A DNA stretch of 11,811 nt from Lentihominibacter excrementipullorum (GCA_018713975.1 DVOB01000009.1:1-11811); one strand, 5' to 3'. Positions 1-7,350 are shown, counted from the stretch's first letter. The notes: a model not told the origin generated them from the sequence alone. Made by a program: numbers and translations.

Positions 1-510
1 GAAAAGAATTTGATGGAAGCGTTTGCCGGAGAATCACAGGCAAGAAACAAGTACACGTATTTCGCGTCTGTCGCGAAAAAGGAAGGTTATGAGCAGATCG
101 CCGCGTTATTCCAGAAGACGGCCGATAATGAGAAGGAACACGCAAAGATGTGGTTCAAGGAAATGGAAGGAATCGGTGATACGGCTGCTAACCTGAAGGC
201 TGCTGCGGAAGGTGAGAACTATGAGTGGACAGATATGTATGACGGGTTTGCAAAGACCGCCGACGAAGAAGGATTCCCGGAACTGGCAGCTAAGTTCAGA
301 CTTGTAGCGGCTATCGAAAAACATCACGAAGAGAGATACAGAGCGCTCCTCAACAATGTTGAGACTGCGGCGGTATTCGAAAAGAGCGATGTGAAGGTTT
401 GGGAATGCAGGAATTGCGGACATATCATCGTAGGAACGAAGGCTCCGGAAGTATGCCCTACATGTAAGCATCCTCAGAGCTATTTTGAGATCCACGCAGA
501 GAACTATTAA
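1..510 (+). CDS. rbr: Rubrerythrin, 5' end missing
   Basis: This is a non-haem iron protein that reduces hydrogen peroxide in the cytoplasm of anaerobes, taking electrons through its rubredoxin domain. The frame is open from base 1 and the visible protein begins EKNLMEAFAGES. Family members usually carry about ten residues before this point, so the true start lies outside the window; the ATG at 13 is internal. Residues 1 to about 125 form the ferritin-like di-iron domain, with carboxylate/His ligands in EAFAGES, EKEHAKMW and EKHHEERY. Residues 133 to 165 are the rubredoxin-like domain, with CRNC (C136, C139) and CPTC (C152, C155). All key residues are present. The promoter is outside the window, so control (PerR, for example) cannot be judged. 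A hairpin terminator follows 46 bases after the stop. Identification is secure. Confidence 0.96.
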   Translation, partial: EKNLMEAFAGESQARNKYTYFASVAKKEGYEQIAALFQKTADNEKEHAKMWFKEMEGIGDTAANLKAAAEGENYEWTDMYDGFAKTADEEGFPELAAKFRLVAAIEKHHEERYRALLNNVETAAVFEKSDVKVWECRNCGHIIVGTKAPEVCPTCKHPQSYFEIHAENY

Positions 511-556
511 AGCTAATCCGGGCGGGGAATGCCCCGGCCTGTAGTGAAGGATGAAT

Positions 557-600
557 AATTGCCCGCCGTGAATGAGATCCGTTCGCGGCGGGCAATTTTG
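557..600. terminator. Hairpin terminator shared by convergent rbr and SCIFF maturase genes
   Basis: Bases 557-568 (AATTGCCCGCCG) pair perfectly with 586-597 (CGGCGGGCAATT). The stem can extend inward with a few more pairs and two wobbles around a loop at about 574-580. On the plus strand the stem runs into TTTTG. On the minus strand it is followed by a weaker AT-rich run. It lies between the stop codons of two convergent genes (510 and 640), so it probably ends both transcripts. Efficiency on the minus strand is less certain because the T tract there is poor. Confidence 0.8.
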
Positions 601-639
601 CAATGTGTAGAGGTATGCCATTTTTGTTGAAATGGATCG

Positions 640-2016
640 TTACAGGCCCTCTTCCATTTCGGCTACCTTCAGCATTATAGCGCACTCTATACGCTTTTTG
701 TGAAGCTGGCATCCCAGATCGTATACGCCGGTGATGGAGCCGGTAGTGTGATAGGCGTTGGCGGCACAGCCTCCGCTGCAGTACAATTTGGCAAAGCAGT
801 CGGAGCATTCTTCGTGGGAATAGACGTTACAGCTCTTAAACTCGTCGCACACCTGACTGTTAGTGATGCCGTCGTAGATATTGCCCAGCAGGAATTTTTC
901 GTCACCTACGAACTGGTGACAAGGATAGAGGTCACCTGCAGGCGTAACAGCCACATATTCAGTACCTACGCCGCAGCCGGATACTCGCTTGACGATACAG
1001 GGGCCGCCTGTCAGGTCTATCATGTAGTGATAGAATGTGAAATCACGTCCTTTACCCTCCCGTTTCCTTTCCAGCATCTCGCAGGCCAGTCGCTCATATT
1101 CCGACAGCAGCTTGGGGATGTCCGATTCCCGGAGCGCGTATGGAGCATCTGCGGGAGCAACGACCGGTTCGATGGAAAGCTCTTTGAATCCCAGATCTGC
1201 CATATGGAGGACGTCGCTGGCAAAATCGGTGTTGTAGTGAGTATAAGTGCCGCGGACATAGTAATCGCGCTGCCCTCTGGACTGGGCCAGTTTTTTGAAC
1301 GCGGGGAGTATGATGTCATAAGTGCCTTCACCGCTGTGGGTCCTGCGCATATTGTCGTTGACGTCTTTACGTCCGTCCAGACTGATGACCACGTTGCTCA
1401 TTTCCTCATTGAGGAAGTCGATGACCTCGTCACTCAGAAGCATACCGTTGGTAGTCAGGGTAAAGCGAAAGTTCTTGCCGCTTTCCTTCTCGCGGATCCG
1501 GCCGTAGGCTACCAGCTTCTTGACCACGTCGAAGTCCAGCAGCGGTTCGCCCCCGAAGAAGTCCACTTCCAGATTCTTTCTTGTGCCGGAATTCTCGATG
1601 AGCCAATCAAGGGCCCGTTTGCCGGTCTCGTAGCTCATGATAGCGCGCTGGCCGCTGTATTCGCCATCGCCGGCGAAGCAGTATTCGCATGTCATGTTGC
1701 AAGCGTGGGCTACGTGGAGACAGATGGCTTTCACCACAGACTGCCTTTCCTTGAACAGCTCCGCGCTGCCTGAGAACAGATCCTCGGTGAACAGCTTGCG
1801 CTCTTTCTTCAGGGTCTCGATATCATCCAGTATCTCCTCCACCTCAGCTGTGCTGATGCTGTAACGGGAGGAGATCGTGGAGATTATCTCATCTGCAGGT
1901 TTCTTCTTCCCGTACAGCTCTATCGCGTCGTACGCCGCGTCATCCACAGTATGTATGCACCCGCTCTCGGAATCGAGAACGATGTTGTATCCATTCATCT
2001 TATATTGGTGTACCAT
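640..2016 (-). CDS. scfB: SCIFF peptide maturase, radical SAM/SPASM protein
   Basis: This radical S-adenosylmethionine enzyme acts on the SCIFF precursor encoded just upstream. Characterised relatives such as CteB form a thioether bond in the precursor. Of 458 residues, about 1-85 match the position of the small peptide-recognition domain. The radical SAM cluster motif is C106-x3-C110-x2-C113, with GGEP at 155-158. The C-terminal SPASM part holds the auxiliary-cluster cysteines, visible at 340, 348, 366, 390, 396, 404, 407, 413, 417 and 436, including the SPASM-like SDCFAKLYCSGGC. The chosen ATG is preceded by GGAGG at a 5-base spacing. Length and motifs fit the SCIFF maturase family, and the adjacent precursor supports this. 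The gene looks intact. A hairpin in the 104-base gap from the precursor may lower its transcription. The exact crosslinks it makes here are uncertain because the precursor lacks the usual crosslinked residues. Confidence 0.95.
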   Translation of the reverse strand: MVHQYKMNGYNIVLDSESGCIHTVDDAAYDAIELYGKKKPADEIISTISSRYSISTAEVEEILDDIETLKKERKLFTEDLFSGSAELFKERQSVVKAICLHVAHACNMTCEYCFAGDGEYSGQRAIMSYETGKRALDWLIENSGTRKNLEVDFFGGEPLLDFDVVKKLVAYGRIREKESGKNFRFTLTTNGMLLSDEVIDFLNEEMSNVVISLDGRKDVNDNMRRTHSGEGTYDIILPAFKKLAQSRGQRDYYVRGTYTHYNTDFASDVLHMADLGFKELSIEPVVAPADAPYALRESDIPKLLSEYERLACEMLERKREGKGRDFTFYHYMIDLTGGPCIVKRVSGCGVGTEYVAVTPAGDLYPCHQFVGDEKFLLGNIYDGITNSQVCDEFKSCNVYSHEECSDCFAKLYCSGGCAANAYHTTGSITGVYDLGCQLHKKRIECAIMLKVAEMEEGL

Positions 2017-2051
2017 TTATTCCTCCGAAAAATGTCATATACATGAAAACA

Positions 2052-2076
2052 GCTGCATCTCTCAGAAAGATGCAGC
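2052..2076 (-). terminator. Attenuator-like hairpin between SCIFF precursor and maturase
   Basis: A perfect 9-bp inverted repeat (2052-2060 with 2068-2076) has a 7-base loop. On the minus strand it is followed at 2051-2045 by TGTTTTC, a short T tract. It sits between the precursor stop (2121) and the maturase start (2016). A leaky terminator here would give more precursor than enzyme transcript, which suits a substrate/enzyme pair. Function is inferred from structure only. Confidence 0.6.
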
Positions 2077-2101
2077 AGTCGTTATCTTGGTCGTGTCAGA
2101 T

Positions 2102-2116
2102 ATCGTTTGAAACGAT
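2102..2116. repeat. 15-bp near-perfect palindrome after the SCIFF precursor stop
   Basis: ATCGTTT and AAACGAT are perfect 7-base inverted arms around a single central base. The element starts 5 bases beyond the precursor stop codon on the minus strand. As RNA it would form a 6-bp stem with a 3-base loop and no T tract after it, so it is not a convincing terminator alone. It could stabilise or mark the 3' end of the precursor mRNA, or be an operator-like DNA site. No known regulator is recognised. Confidence 0.4.
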
Positions 2117-2120
2117 TCCG

Positions 2121-2267
2121 CTAGTTCTTGCACTTCTCGCACTGCTGATTTGCAACGCTGCAGGAAGTCTTGCTGGCCGACTGACATGAAGTCTGGCATT
2201 CACCGCAGCCGCCTGTCTTAGCGGATTTTTCCAGATCGCGCGATACTAAAGTTTTTATCCTCTTCAC
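2121..2267 (-). CDS. scfA: SCIFF six-cysteine ranthipeptide precursor, variant form
   Basis: This 48-residue ribosomally made peptide is the substrate of the maturase downstream. It starts MKRIKTL at a GTG, and AAAGGTGG ends 7 bases before that codon, which decides the start. The core holds GGCGECQTSCQS, then SKTSCSVANQ and a C-terminal CEKCKN. The cysteines are C21, C24, C28, C36, C43 and C46. The leader, CGECQTSCQSA block and VANQ match the SCIFF family as I know it. However, the usual fourth cysteine (ACKTSCT in typical members) is Ser32 here, and the usual Thr after the next cysteine is Ser37. A new cysteine at 46 keeps the count at six. In C. thermocellum CteA the crosslink is reported between Cys32 and Thr37, so the modification must differ here. 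The gene is too short for most ORF callers. Family membership is very likely; the product structure is unknown. Confidence 0.93.
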   Translation of the reverse strand: MKRIKTLVSRDLEKSAKTGGCGECQTSCQSASKTSCSVANQQCEKCKN

Positions 2268-2313
2268 TTGTGGTCCCACCTTTCTGTTCTTGATTGTAAT
2301 ATTACCGCATTAA

Positions 2314-2342
2314 ATGATACCATATTTCTTATAGATTGTAAA
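2314..2342 (-). promoter_or_regulatory. Sigma-A-type promoter of the SCIFF operon
   Basis: Read on the minus strand, a -35 box TTTACA (2342-2337) and a -10 box TATCAT (2319-2314) are separated by exactly 17 bases. Each differs from consensus by one position. Transcription would start near 2307, giving a leader of about 40 bases before the GTG at 2267. The element lies in the 97-base region divergent from the formyl-THF cyclo-ligase gene, whose own promoter is not clear. Confidence 0.7.
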
Positions 2343-2364
2343 GCGCGGGAAAGTTTGATAATAT

Positions 2365-2937
2365 ATGGATATGAAAAGCAAAAAGGAAATGCGAAAGGAA
2401 ATGCTGAAGGCAAGAGACTGCCTTACGCAGGAGGAAGTGCGGCGCTGCTCGGAAAGGATATGCGCCGTCATCGCCGAAACGGAAGCCTATGAGAAGGCGG
2501 AAAATATATGTCTTTATATGCCTGTAAGAAATGAGGTGGAGGTGACTCTCATGGAGAAACAGGCGAGGAAGGACGGAAAGACGCTTTGGATACCGAAGGT
2601 GGAAGGAGAGATTCTCACCTTTTATCGATGGGATGAGGATATGGAGATGACGACGGGGTCCTTTGGCATAAGAGAACCGGGCGGATCGGCGGCGCAGCCG
2701 TTGACAGCGTTGACGGAGCAAACGCCGGTCTTGGTGATAATGCCGGGGACGGTATTCTCTGAAAGACGCGACAGGATAGGTTATGGCGGGGGATATTACG
2801 ATAGGTTCCTCACCGGACGTAAAAATGACAGGACTATAGCGGTGTGTTATGATTTTCAGATCGTGAAGGAGCTGCCTGCAGAGGTACACGATGTCAGACC
2901 TGATATGATCGTGAGCGAGAAGCGGATGATAAAATAA
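2365..2937 (+). CDS. 5-formyltetrahydrofolate cyclo-ligase
   Basis: This cytoplasmic enzyme uses ATP to convert 5-formyltetrahydrofolate to 5,10-methenyltetrahydrofolate, salvaging a folate form that can inhibit other one-carbon enzymes. The 190-residue length is typical. The N-terminal KKEMRKEMLKARD segment resembles the substrate- and ATP-binding start of the family, and the signature RIGYGGGYYDRFL lies at residues 137-149. The start is uncertain: ATG at 2365 and ATG at 2371 are both in frame, and only a weak GGGAAAG precedes them. The first is used here. LarB follows after 18 bases, so the two are probably co-transcribed up to the terminator at 3721. No clean promoter was seen on this strand in the divergent region. 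Names used elsewhere include fau, ygfA and yqgN. Confidence 0.93.
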   Translation: MDMKSKKEMRKEMLKARDCLTQEEVRRCSERICAVIAETEAYEKAENICLYMPVRNEVEVTLMEKQARKDGKTLWIPKVEGEILTFYRWDEDMEMTTGSFGIREPGGSAAQPLTALTEQTPVLVIMPGTVFSERRDRIGYGGGYYDRFLTGRKNDRTIAVCYDFQIVKELPAEVHDVRPDMIVSEKRMIK

Positions 2938-2955
2938 AAAGGAAAGGTTAGAGAT

Positions 2956-3714
2956 ATGGATGATAAGCATTTGAGAAAACTGCTGGAGCAGGTGAAGAGC
3001 GGAGAAGTAGATGTGGAGGAAGCCTGTGAGGAGTTGAAGGATTTGCCGTTCAAGGATATGGGATTTGCCAGCGTCGACAATCACAGAGCGCTGAGAACAG
3101 GCTTTCCCGAAGTAGTCTTTTGTCAGGGGAAGACGTCGGAGCAGATCCGTGACATCATGGCTCAGCTGGCTGGAGGCGGTGGCAGCATCATGGGGACGAG
3201 AGCCAGCCGCAGGGATTTCGATGTGGTCAGGGAAATCCTGCCGGATGCTGTGTATTTTGAGACGGCACGGATAATAGCTGCGTTAGGGGATGATGACGGC
3301 AATGATAACAGAGAACGGAAAAAAGTCGCCGTAGTGACGGCGGGTACCGCCGACATACCGGTGGCCGAAGAGGCGGCTGTCACAGCGGATATCCTGGGCA
3401 ACGATGTGGACAGGATATACGATGTGGGAGTAGCAGGGATACATAGACTCTTCGCCAAACTGGACAGGATAAGAGCCGCTGACGTGGTGATCGTGGTCGC
3501 GGGAATGGAAGGTGCTCTGGCCAGTGTAGTTGGAGGATTAGTGGATACTCCGGTGATAGCTGTTCCCACCAGCATAGGTTATGGATCTAATCTGGGAGGT
3601 CTGTCAGCGCTCCTTTCCATGCTCAACAGCTGCGCCAACGGTGTGGGGATAGTCAATATCGACAATGGATTCGGAGCGGCGTATCTGGCATCAGTCATAA
3701 ACAGGAAACGGTGA
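2956..3714 (+). CDS. larB: LarB, pyridinium-3,5-biscarboxylic acid mononucleotide synthase
   Basis: LarB carries out the first step of nickel-pincer nucleotide cofactor synthesis: it carboxylates the pyridinium ring of nicotinic acid adenine dinucleotide and releases AMP. The cofactor serves lactate racemase and related LarA enzymes. The 252-residue length is normal. An N-terminal helical region of about 120 residues includes SVDNHRALRTGFPEVVFCQGK at roughly 39-59. A PurE-like domain follows from about 122, with VVTAGTADIPVAEEAA and VPTSIGYGSNLGGLSALLSML. C226 in LNSCANGV is the likely counterpart of the catalytic cysteine described for Lactiplantibacillus LarB; that match is inferred from position. 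AAGGAAAGG precedes the ATG. No larA, larC or larE is in the window, and a terminator closes the transcript right after this gene. Confidence 0.94.
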   Translation: MDDKHLRKLLEQVKSGEVDVEEACEELKDLPFKDMGFASVDNHRALRTGFPEVVFCQGKTSEQIRDIMAQLAGGGGSIMGTRASRRDFDVVREILPDAVYFETARIIAALGDDDGNDNRERKKVAVVTAGTADIPVAEEAAVTADILGNDVDRIYDVGVAGIHRLFAKLDRIRAADVVIVVAGMEGALASVVGGLVDTPVIAVPTSIGYGSNLGGLSALLSMLNSCANGVGIVNIDNGFGAAYLASVINRKR

Positions 3715-3720
3715 AGGATC

Positions 3721-3757
3721 AAGGCTCCGGAAAAGACGGAGCCTTTTTAGTTTTTTG
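3721..3757 (+). terminator. Rho-independent terminator after larB
   Basis: AAGGCTCCG (3721-3729) pairs perfectly with CGGAGCCTT (3737-3745) around a 7-base loop. The stem is followed by TTTAGTTTTTT. It starts 7 bases after the larB stop and separates the folate/larB transcript from the his operon promoter. Confidence 0.93.
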
Positions 3758-3769
3758 TGCTTACAGGTC

Positions 3770-3798
3770 TGGACAAAGGTGATACGCTGGTGTATACT
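3770..3798 (+). promoter_or_regulatory. Sigma-A-type promoter of the his operon
   Basis: TGGACA (3770-3775) and TATACT (3793-3798) are separated by 17 bases; each differs from consensus at one position. Transcription from about 3805 gives a leader of roughly 90 bases before hisZ. The leader contains a short CTTTA/TAAAG inverted repeat (3821-3836), but no T-box core, no run of His codons and no terminator hairpin were seen. Histidine control is therefore not visible here. Confidence 0.75.
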
Positions 3799-3895
3799 AT
3801 ACAACAGTAACGAAGTAATGCTTTAATGTAATAAAGTGTTGGCTGTGAAACAAAGCTAAAATGCGAATGAGGCAGAAGCCGGAAGGAGAATAGAT

Positions 3896-5008
3896 ATGAA
3901 GTACAATCTGAAGCCGGACGAGAGGGCTACTCTGGAGCTGAGAGGTCTTTATGAGAAGTACGGCTATAAGAAATACAAGATAAGCAAATTCGAGGAGTAT
4001 TCCCTCTATGCCACTAACAGGGACTTTTTTACAGGCGATAAAGTGCTGACTTTCACCGACCTGGACGGCAGGCTGCTGGCAATGAAGCCGGACGTTACGC
4101 TGAGCGTCATCAACAATACCGGCGCCACAAGGGATAAGAGCGAAAAGCTCTATTACATAGAGAACGTATACAGGGAGAACAGGGAAAGCCACTGCTTCAA
4201 GGAGATAAACCAGATGGGGCTGGAGTACATGGGCAGGATAGATAAGTACAGCATCCTGGAAGTCATGACGCTGGCCGCCAAATCTCTCAAGACCATAGAC
4301 CCTGATTATCTGTTGGAGATCTCTCACATGCATTATACCGTCGACTTCCTGGATCAGCTGGGGCTGGAGGAAGGTCTGTACGGGGAGCTTCTCAACAACA
4401 TAAGGCAGAAAAACATGACAGGGATAGAGCAGATAGCTGCCGCAGCCGGGCTGGATGAGGAAAGAGCCTCGGTGCTGAGGCAGATACCGTTCTTGTATGG
4501 ACCGATGAAGGAGACTATCAAAAAAGCAAGGGCCATGGCCGTCAACGATAAGATGCTGGCTGATCTGGAAGAGCTGGGAGAGTATTGTGACGCTCTCAGA
4601 AGCCTGGGGTATTCCAGGAACATCCAGCTCGATCTGTCCATGGTCAACGATATCGATTACTACAACGGCATAATTTTCCGCGGATATATAAGGAATCTGC
4701 CGGGATGTGTGCTTGCGGGCGGTCAGTACGACAAAGCGATGGGCCTCTTTGGCAAAGACGCCGGAGCTGTAGGCTTCGCCATATATCTGGATGAGCTGAC
4801 AAAAGGAGAGACGGAAGTATCCCGATACGATGTGGACTCTCTGTTGCTGTATGATGAAGGAGAGCCGATAGCGGCGGTGCTCAAGGCTGTCCAGGGGCTG
4901 CAGAAGGAAGGTATGTCGGTAAGGGCTGAGACTGAAGCGCCCGCGTGTCTCAGGTACAGGTATAAGTACAGGCTCAGAGATGGGATGACGGTAAAGGAGG
5001 ACGAATAA
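3896..5008 (+). CDS. hisZ: ATP phosphoribosyltransferase regulatory subunit HisZ
   Basis: HisZ is a histidyl-tRNA-synthetase-like protein without charging activity. It assembles with short-form HisG to make active, histidine-sensitive ATP phosphoribosyltransferase. The 370 residues match a class II synthetase catalytic fold: an N-terminal segment with EEYSLYATNRDFF and FTDLDGRLLAMKPDVT, a motif-2-like YYIENVYREN, INQMGLEYMG, and a late GGQYDKAMGLFGKDAGAVGFA that resembles the HisRS histidine-binding region. It lacks the C-terminal anticodon-binding domain of a true HisRS, and it sits directly before hisG. AAGGAG at 3883-3888 is 7 bases from the ATG. Its stop codon is followed with no gap by hisG, which points to coupled translation. 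It could be mistaken for hisS, but length and context argue for HisZ. Confidence 0.95.
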   Translation: MKYNLKPDERATLELRGLYEKYGYKKYKISKFEEYSLYATNRDFFTGDKVLTFTDLDGRLLAMKPDVTLSVINNTGATRDKSEKLYYIENVYRENRESHCFKEINQMGLEYMGRIDKYSILEVMTLAAKSLKTIDPDYLLEISHMHYTVDFLDQLGLEEGLYGELLNNIRQKNMTGIEQIAAAAGLDEERASVLRQIPFLYGPMKETIKKARAMAVNDKMLADLEELGEYCDALRSLGYSRNIQLDLSMVNDIDYYNGIIFRGYIRNLPGCVLAGGQYDKAMGLFGKDAGAVGFAIYLDELTKGETEVSRYDVDSLLLYDEGEPIAAVLKAVQGLQKEGMSVRAETEAPACLRYRYKYRLRDGMTVKEDE

Positions 5009-5629
5009 ATGTTGAATATAGCGCTGCCTAAAGGAAGGCTGGGCGACCAGGTCTACGATATGCTGGCGTCCATAGGATATGATTGTCCTGGATATTATGA
5101 GCAGAACAGAAAGCTGGTGTTTGAAAGTCCGGAGAAAAATGTTAGATATTTGCTGGTAAAGCCCAGCGATGTGGCGATATATGTGGAGCACCGGGCAGCT
5201 GATGTGGGTATAGTCGGAAAAGACATATTGCTGGAAAATAAATCCGATGTATATGAATTGCTGGATCTGAAGATAGGAAAGTGCAGGATGGCTGTCGCCG
5301 CTCCGGAAGGATATGTGGAGGATCCGGACAGGACATTGCGGGTAGCTACCAAATACGTAAATATAGCTAAAGACTTCTATGGAAGCAGGAACAGAGACAT
5401 AGAGATAATAAAACTCAACGGGAGCATAGAATTGGCGCCTATATTGGGCCTTTCGGATGTGATAGTTGATATAGTGGAGACGGGGAATACGCTGAAGGAG
5501 AATCATCTGAAAGTGATAGAGGAGTTCCGGGATATCAGCGCCAGATTCATTGCCAACAAGACCAGTTTTAAATTCGAAAACGAGATGATAAGCGATATGC
5601 TTAGGAAACTGGGGGAAAAGGTAAAATGA
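5009..5629 (+). CDS. hisG: ATP phosphoribosyltransferase catalytic subunit, short form
   Basis: HisG makes the first committed step of histidine synthesis, joining ATP and PRPP to phosphoribosyl-ATP. The 206 residues match the short form, which lacks the C-terminal regulatory domain of long HisG and needs HisZ, encoded immediately upstream. It starts MLNIALPKGRLG and carries the PRPP-binding loop at about 150-162 (DVIVDIVETGNTL). AAAGGAGG (4993-5000) lies inside the end of hisZ at a good distance. The end overlaps hisC by four bases (ATGA). In many clostridial his operons hisD lies between hisG and hisC; here it does not. Confidence 0.97.
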   Translation: MLNIALPKGRLGDQVYDMLASIGYDCPGYYEQNRKLVFESPEKNVRYLLVKPSDVAIYVEHRAADVGIVGKDILLENKSDVYELLDLKIGKCRMAVAAPEGYVEDPDRTLRVATKYVNIAKDFYGSRNRDIEIIKLNGSIELAPILGLSDVIVDIVETGNTLKENHLKVIEEFRDISARFIANKTSFKFENEMISDMLRKLGEKVK

Positions 5630-6693
5630 GCAGATTTTTGAGAGACAGATTTCAGACATTGGAGCCATATACTCCGGGGGAACAGCCGAAGACGCTGGGA
5701 AGATTGATAAAACTCAATACCAACGAGAACCCTTATGAGCCGGCACCGGGAGCAGTGGATGTCATAAACAGCGATGAGGCAAAGAAACTCAGGCTGTATT
5801 CGGAGCCGGCGGCATCGCTGCTGACAGAAGCCATCGCTGATTTTTACGGGATAAGACAGGAGCAGGTCATCGCCGGGAACGGTTCGGATGAGATCCTGGC
5901 TTTTATTTTCATGGCTTTTCGAGGCAAGACAGGCAAAGTGTGGTATCCGGAGATAAGCTACAGCTTTTACCCTGTCTATTGCGATATCTTCGGCGCGGAA
6001 GGTGTGAAGGTCCCGTTAGGCGATGATTTTTCCGTGAGACCGGAAGATTACTATGGTGCCGATGGTACGATAGTCATAACCAACCCTAACGCGCCGACGG
6101 GAATGGCTCTGGAGCTTTCTCAGATAGAGGATATACTGGAGAACAACAGAGACAACCTGGTCGTAATAGATGAGGCTTATGTGGATTTCGGAGCCGACAG
6201 CGCCGTGGGACTGATAGACAGATACGATAACCTGCTGGTGGTACAGACCCTTTCAAAATCAAGGAGCCTGGCAGGAGCCAGAGTAGGATTCGCTATGGGA
6301 AGCGAGGAGCTCATCGAGGATCTGAACAGGATAAAGTTCAGCTTCAATCCGTACAATCTGAACCGTTTGTCCATCCTGGCCGGAGCTGAGGCCATGAAGG
6401 ACAGGGGATACTTTGAGACGACCAGAAAAAAGATCATCGATACAAGAGAACACTTCGTGGAGGAATTGAAAGGATTGGGGTTCAGGGTCCTCCCGTCAAA
6501 AGCCAATTTCGTGTTCGCTGCCAGCGACAGGATGAGAGGCGAAAGGTTTTTCAACGAGCTGAGGAAATATGATATAATCGTGAGACATTTTAAGGATGAA
6601 AAGATAGCCGATTATGTTAGAATAACCATAGGCACTCCGGAAGAAATGGAACTGCTGATATCAGCGACCCGGAAGATACTGGAAAGTATATAG
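5626..6693 (+). CDS. hisC: Histidinol-phosphate aminotransferase
   Basis: This pyridoxal-phosphate enzyme (fold type I, class I/II aminotransferase) moves the amino group from glutamate to imidazole acetol phosphate, giving histidinol phosphate. In its 355 residues the PLP lysine is K211 in LSKSRSLAGARVG. Other PLP contacts visible are N154 in TNPNAPTG, D182 and Y185 in IDEAYVDF, and GNGSDE at 85-90. The N-terminal LNTNENPY is typical of HisC. The ATG overlaps the hisG stop by four bases, with a purine-rich GGGGGAAAAGG just upstream. A 69-base gap separates it from hisB. The gene looks complete. Confidence 0.96.
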   Translation: MSRFLRDRFQTLEPYTPGEQPKTLGRLIKLNTNENPYEPAPGAVDVINSDEAKKLRLYSEPAASLLTEAIADFYGIRQEQVIAGNGSDEILAFIFMAFRGKTGKVWYPEISYSFYPVYCDIFGAEGVKVPLGDDFSVRPEDYYGADGTIVITNPNAPTGMALELSQIEDILENNRDNLVVIDEAYVDFGADSAVGLIDRYDNLLVVQTLSKSRSLAGARVGFAMGSEELIEDLNRIKFSFNPYNLNRLSILAGAEAMKDRGYFETTRKKIIDTREHFVEELKGLGFRVLPSKANFVFAASDRMRGERFFNELRKYDIIVRHFKDEKIADYVRITIGTPEEMELLISATRKILESI

Positions 6694-6762
6694 GGAGACA
6701 GAAAGGGGTCGCTGGGCATGAAGGCCGGGGGAGTGCGTAAAAACACGTAAAGGAGATTACCG

Positions 6763-7350
6763 ATGAGAAGGAAAAAGATAGTCAGAGACACAAAGGAGAC
6801 TAAAATAGCTCTGGCCCTCGAAATAGACGGGACAGGCGCTTATGAGATAGATTCGGGATGTGGTTTCCTCGATCACATGCTGGAGCTGTTTACCCGTCAC
6901 GGAAGATTCGACATAGCCGTGGAGTGCGAAGGCGATACAAAGGTGGATTACCATCATACGGTTGAAGATATAGGGATAGCAATGGGGAGCGCTTTCAGGG
7001 AAGCGCTCGGGGACAAAAGAGGGATATACAGGTACGGCAGTATGCTGCTGCCGATGGACGAGGCGCTGGTGTTGTGTTCTCTGGATATAAGCGGACGAAG
7101 CTGCGTGATCTTCGATGTGGATATACCGACCCAGAAAGTGGGTGATTTCGATACTGAGCTGGTGAAGGAATTTGTGGAGGCCATGGCCAGGGAGATGGGA
7201 TTGACGATACATCTCAGGATGCTGGCAGGCGAGAATTCCCATCATATCATAGAAGCTGTTTTCAAGGGAATGGGCCGGGCGCTGAGACAGGCCTGTGCAA
7301 TCGAGAAGGAATACGCCGACGAGATACCGTCGACAAAAGGAGTTTTGTGA
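6763..7350 (+). CDS. hisB: Imidazoleglycerol-phosphate dehydratase
   Basis: This metal-dependent enzyme dehydrates imidazole glycerol phosphate to imidazole acetol phosphate. It is the stand-alone dehydratase (195 residues), not the HisB fused to a histidinol phosphatase found in enterobacteria. Motifs include LDHMLELFTRHG (36-47), DYHHTVEDIGI (62-72), ENSHHIIEAVFKGMGRALRQA (157-177) and the C-terminal STKGVL. The paired histidines are metal ligands in this family. AAAGGAGA (6749-6756) lies 6 bases before the ATG. The TGA stop overlaps the hisH ATG by one base. Because no phosphatase is fused, the cell needs a separate histidinol-phosphate phosphatase, which is not in the window. Confidence 0.97.
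   Translation: MRRKKIVRDTKETKIALALEIDGTGAYEIDSGCGFLDHMLELFTRHGRFDIAVECEGDTKVDYHHTVEDIGIAMGSAFREALGDKRGIYRYGSMLLPMDEALVLCSLDISGRSCVIFDVDIPTQKVGDFDTELVKEFVEAMAREMGLTIHLRMLAGENSHHIIEAVFKGMGRALRQACAIEKEYADEIPSTKGVL

Noticed and set aside
700..1773. 357-residue open frame on the plus strand opposite the SCIFF maturase
   Set aside because: It is antisense to a gene with clear radical SAM and SPASM motifs, shows no recognisable domain, and has no ribosome binding site.
3861..3893. Ten-codon frame in the hisZ leader as a possible histidine leader peptide
   Set aside because: It contains no histidine codons, has no ribosome binding site, and runs over the hisZ binding site. No attenuator hairpins accompany it.
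3799..3895. T-box riboswitch ahead of the his operon
   Set aside because: The leader is only about 90 bases and lacks the T-box core sequence and a terminator/antiterminator pair.
3797..5668. 623-residue open frame on the minus strand across hisZ and hisG
   Set aside because: It is a long shadow frame caused by the codon use of the his genes. Its composition is unlike a protein family, and both sense genes are certain.
6718..6750. Ten-codon frame in the 69-base hisC-hisB gap
   Set aside because: It resembles no known peptide and is short enough to occur by chance; no convincing ribosome binding site spacing.
7347..7349. GTG as the hisH start
   Set aside because: The next codon is ATG, with better spacing to AAAAGGAG and the usual N-terminal MIAIIDYG.
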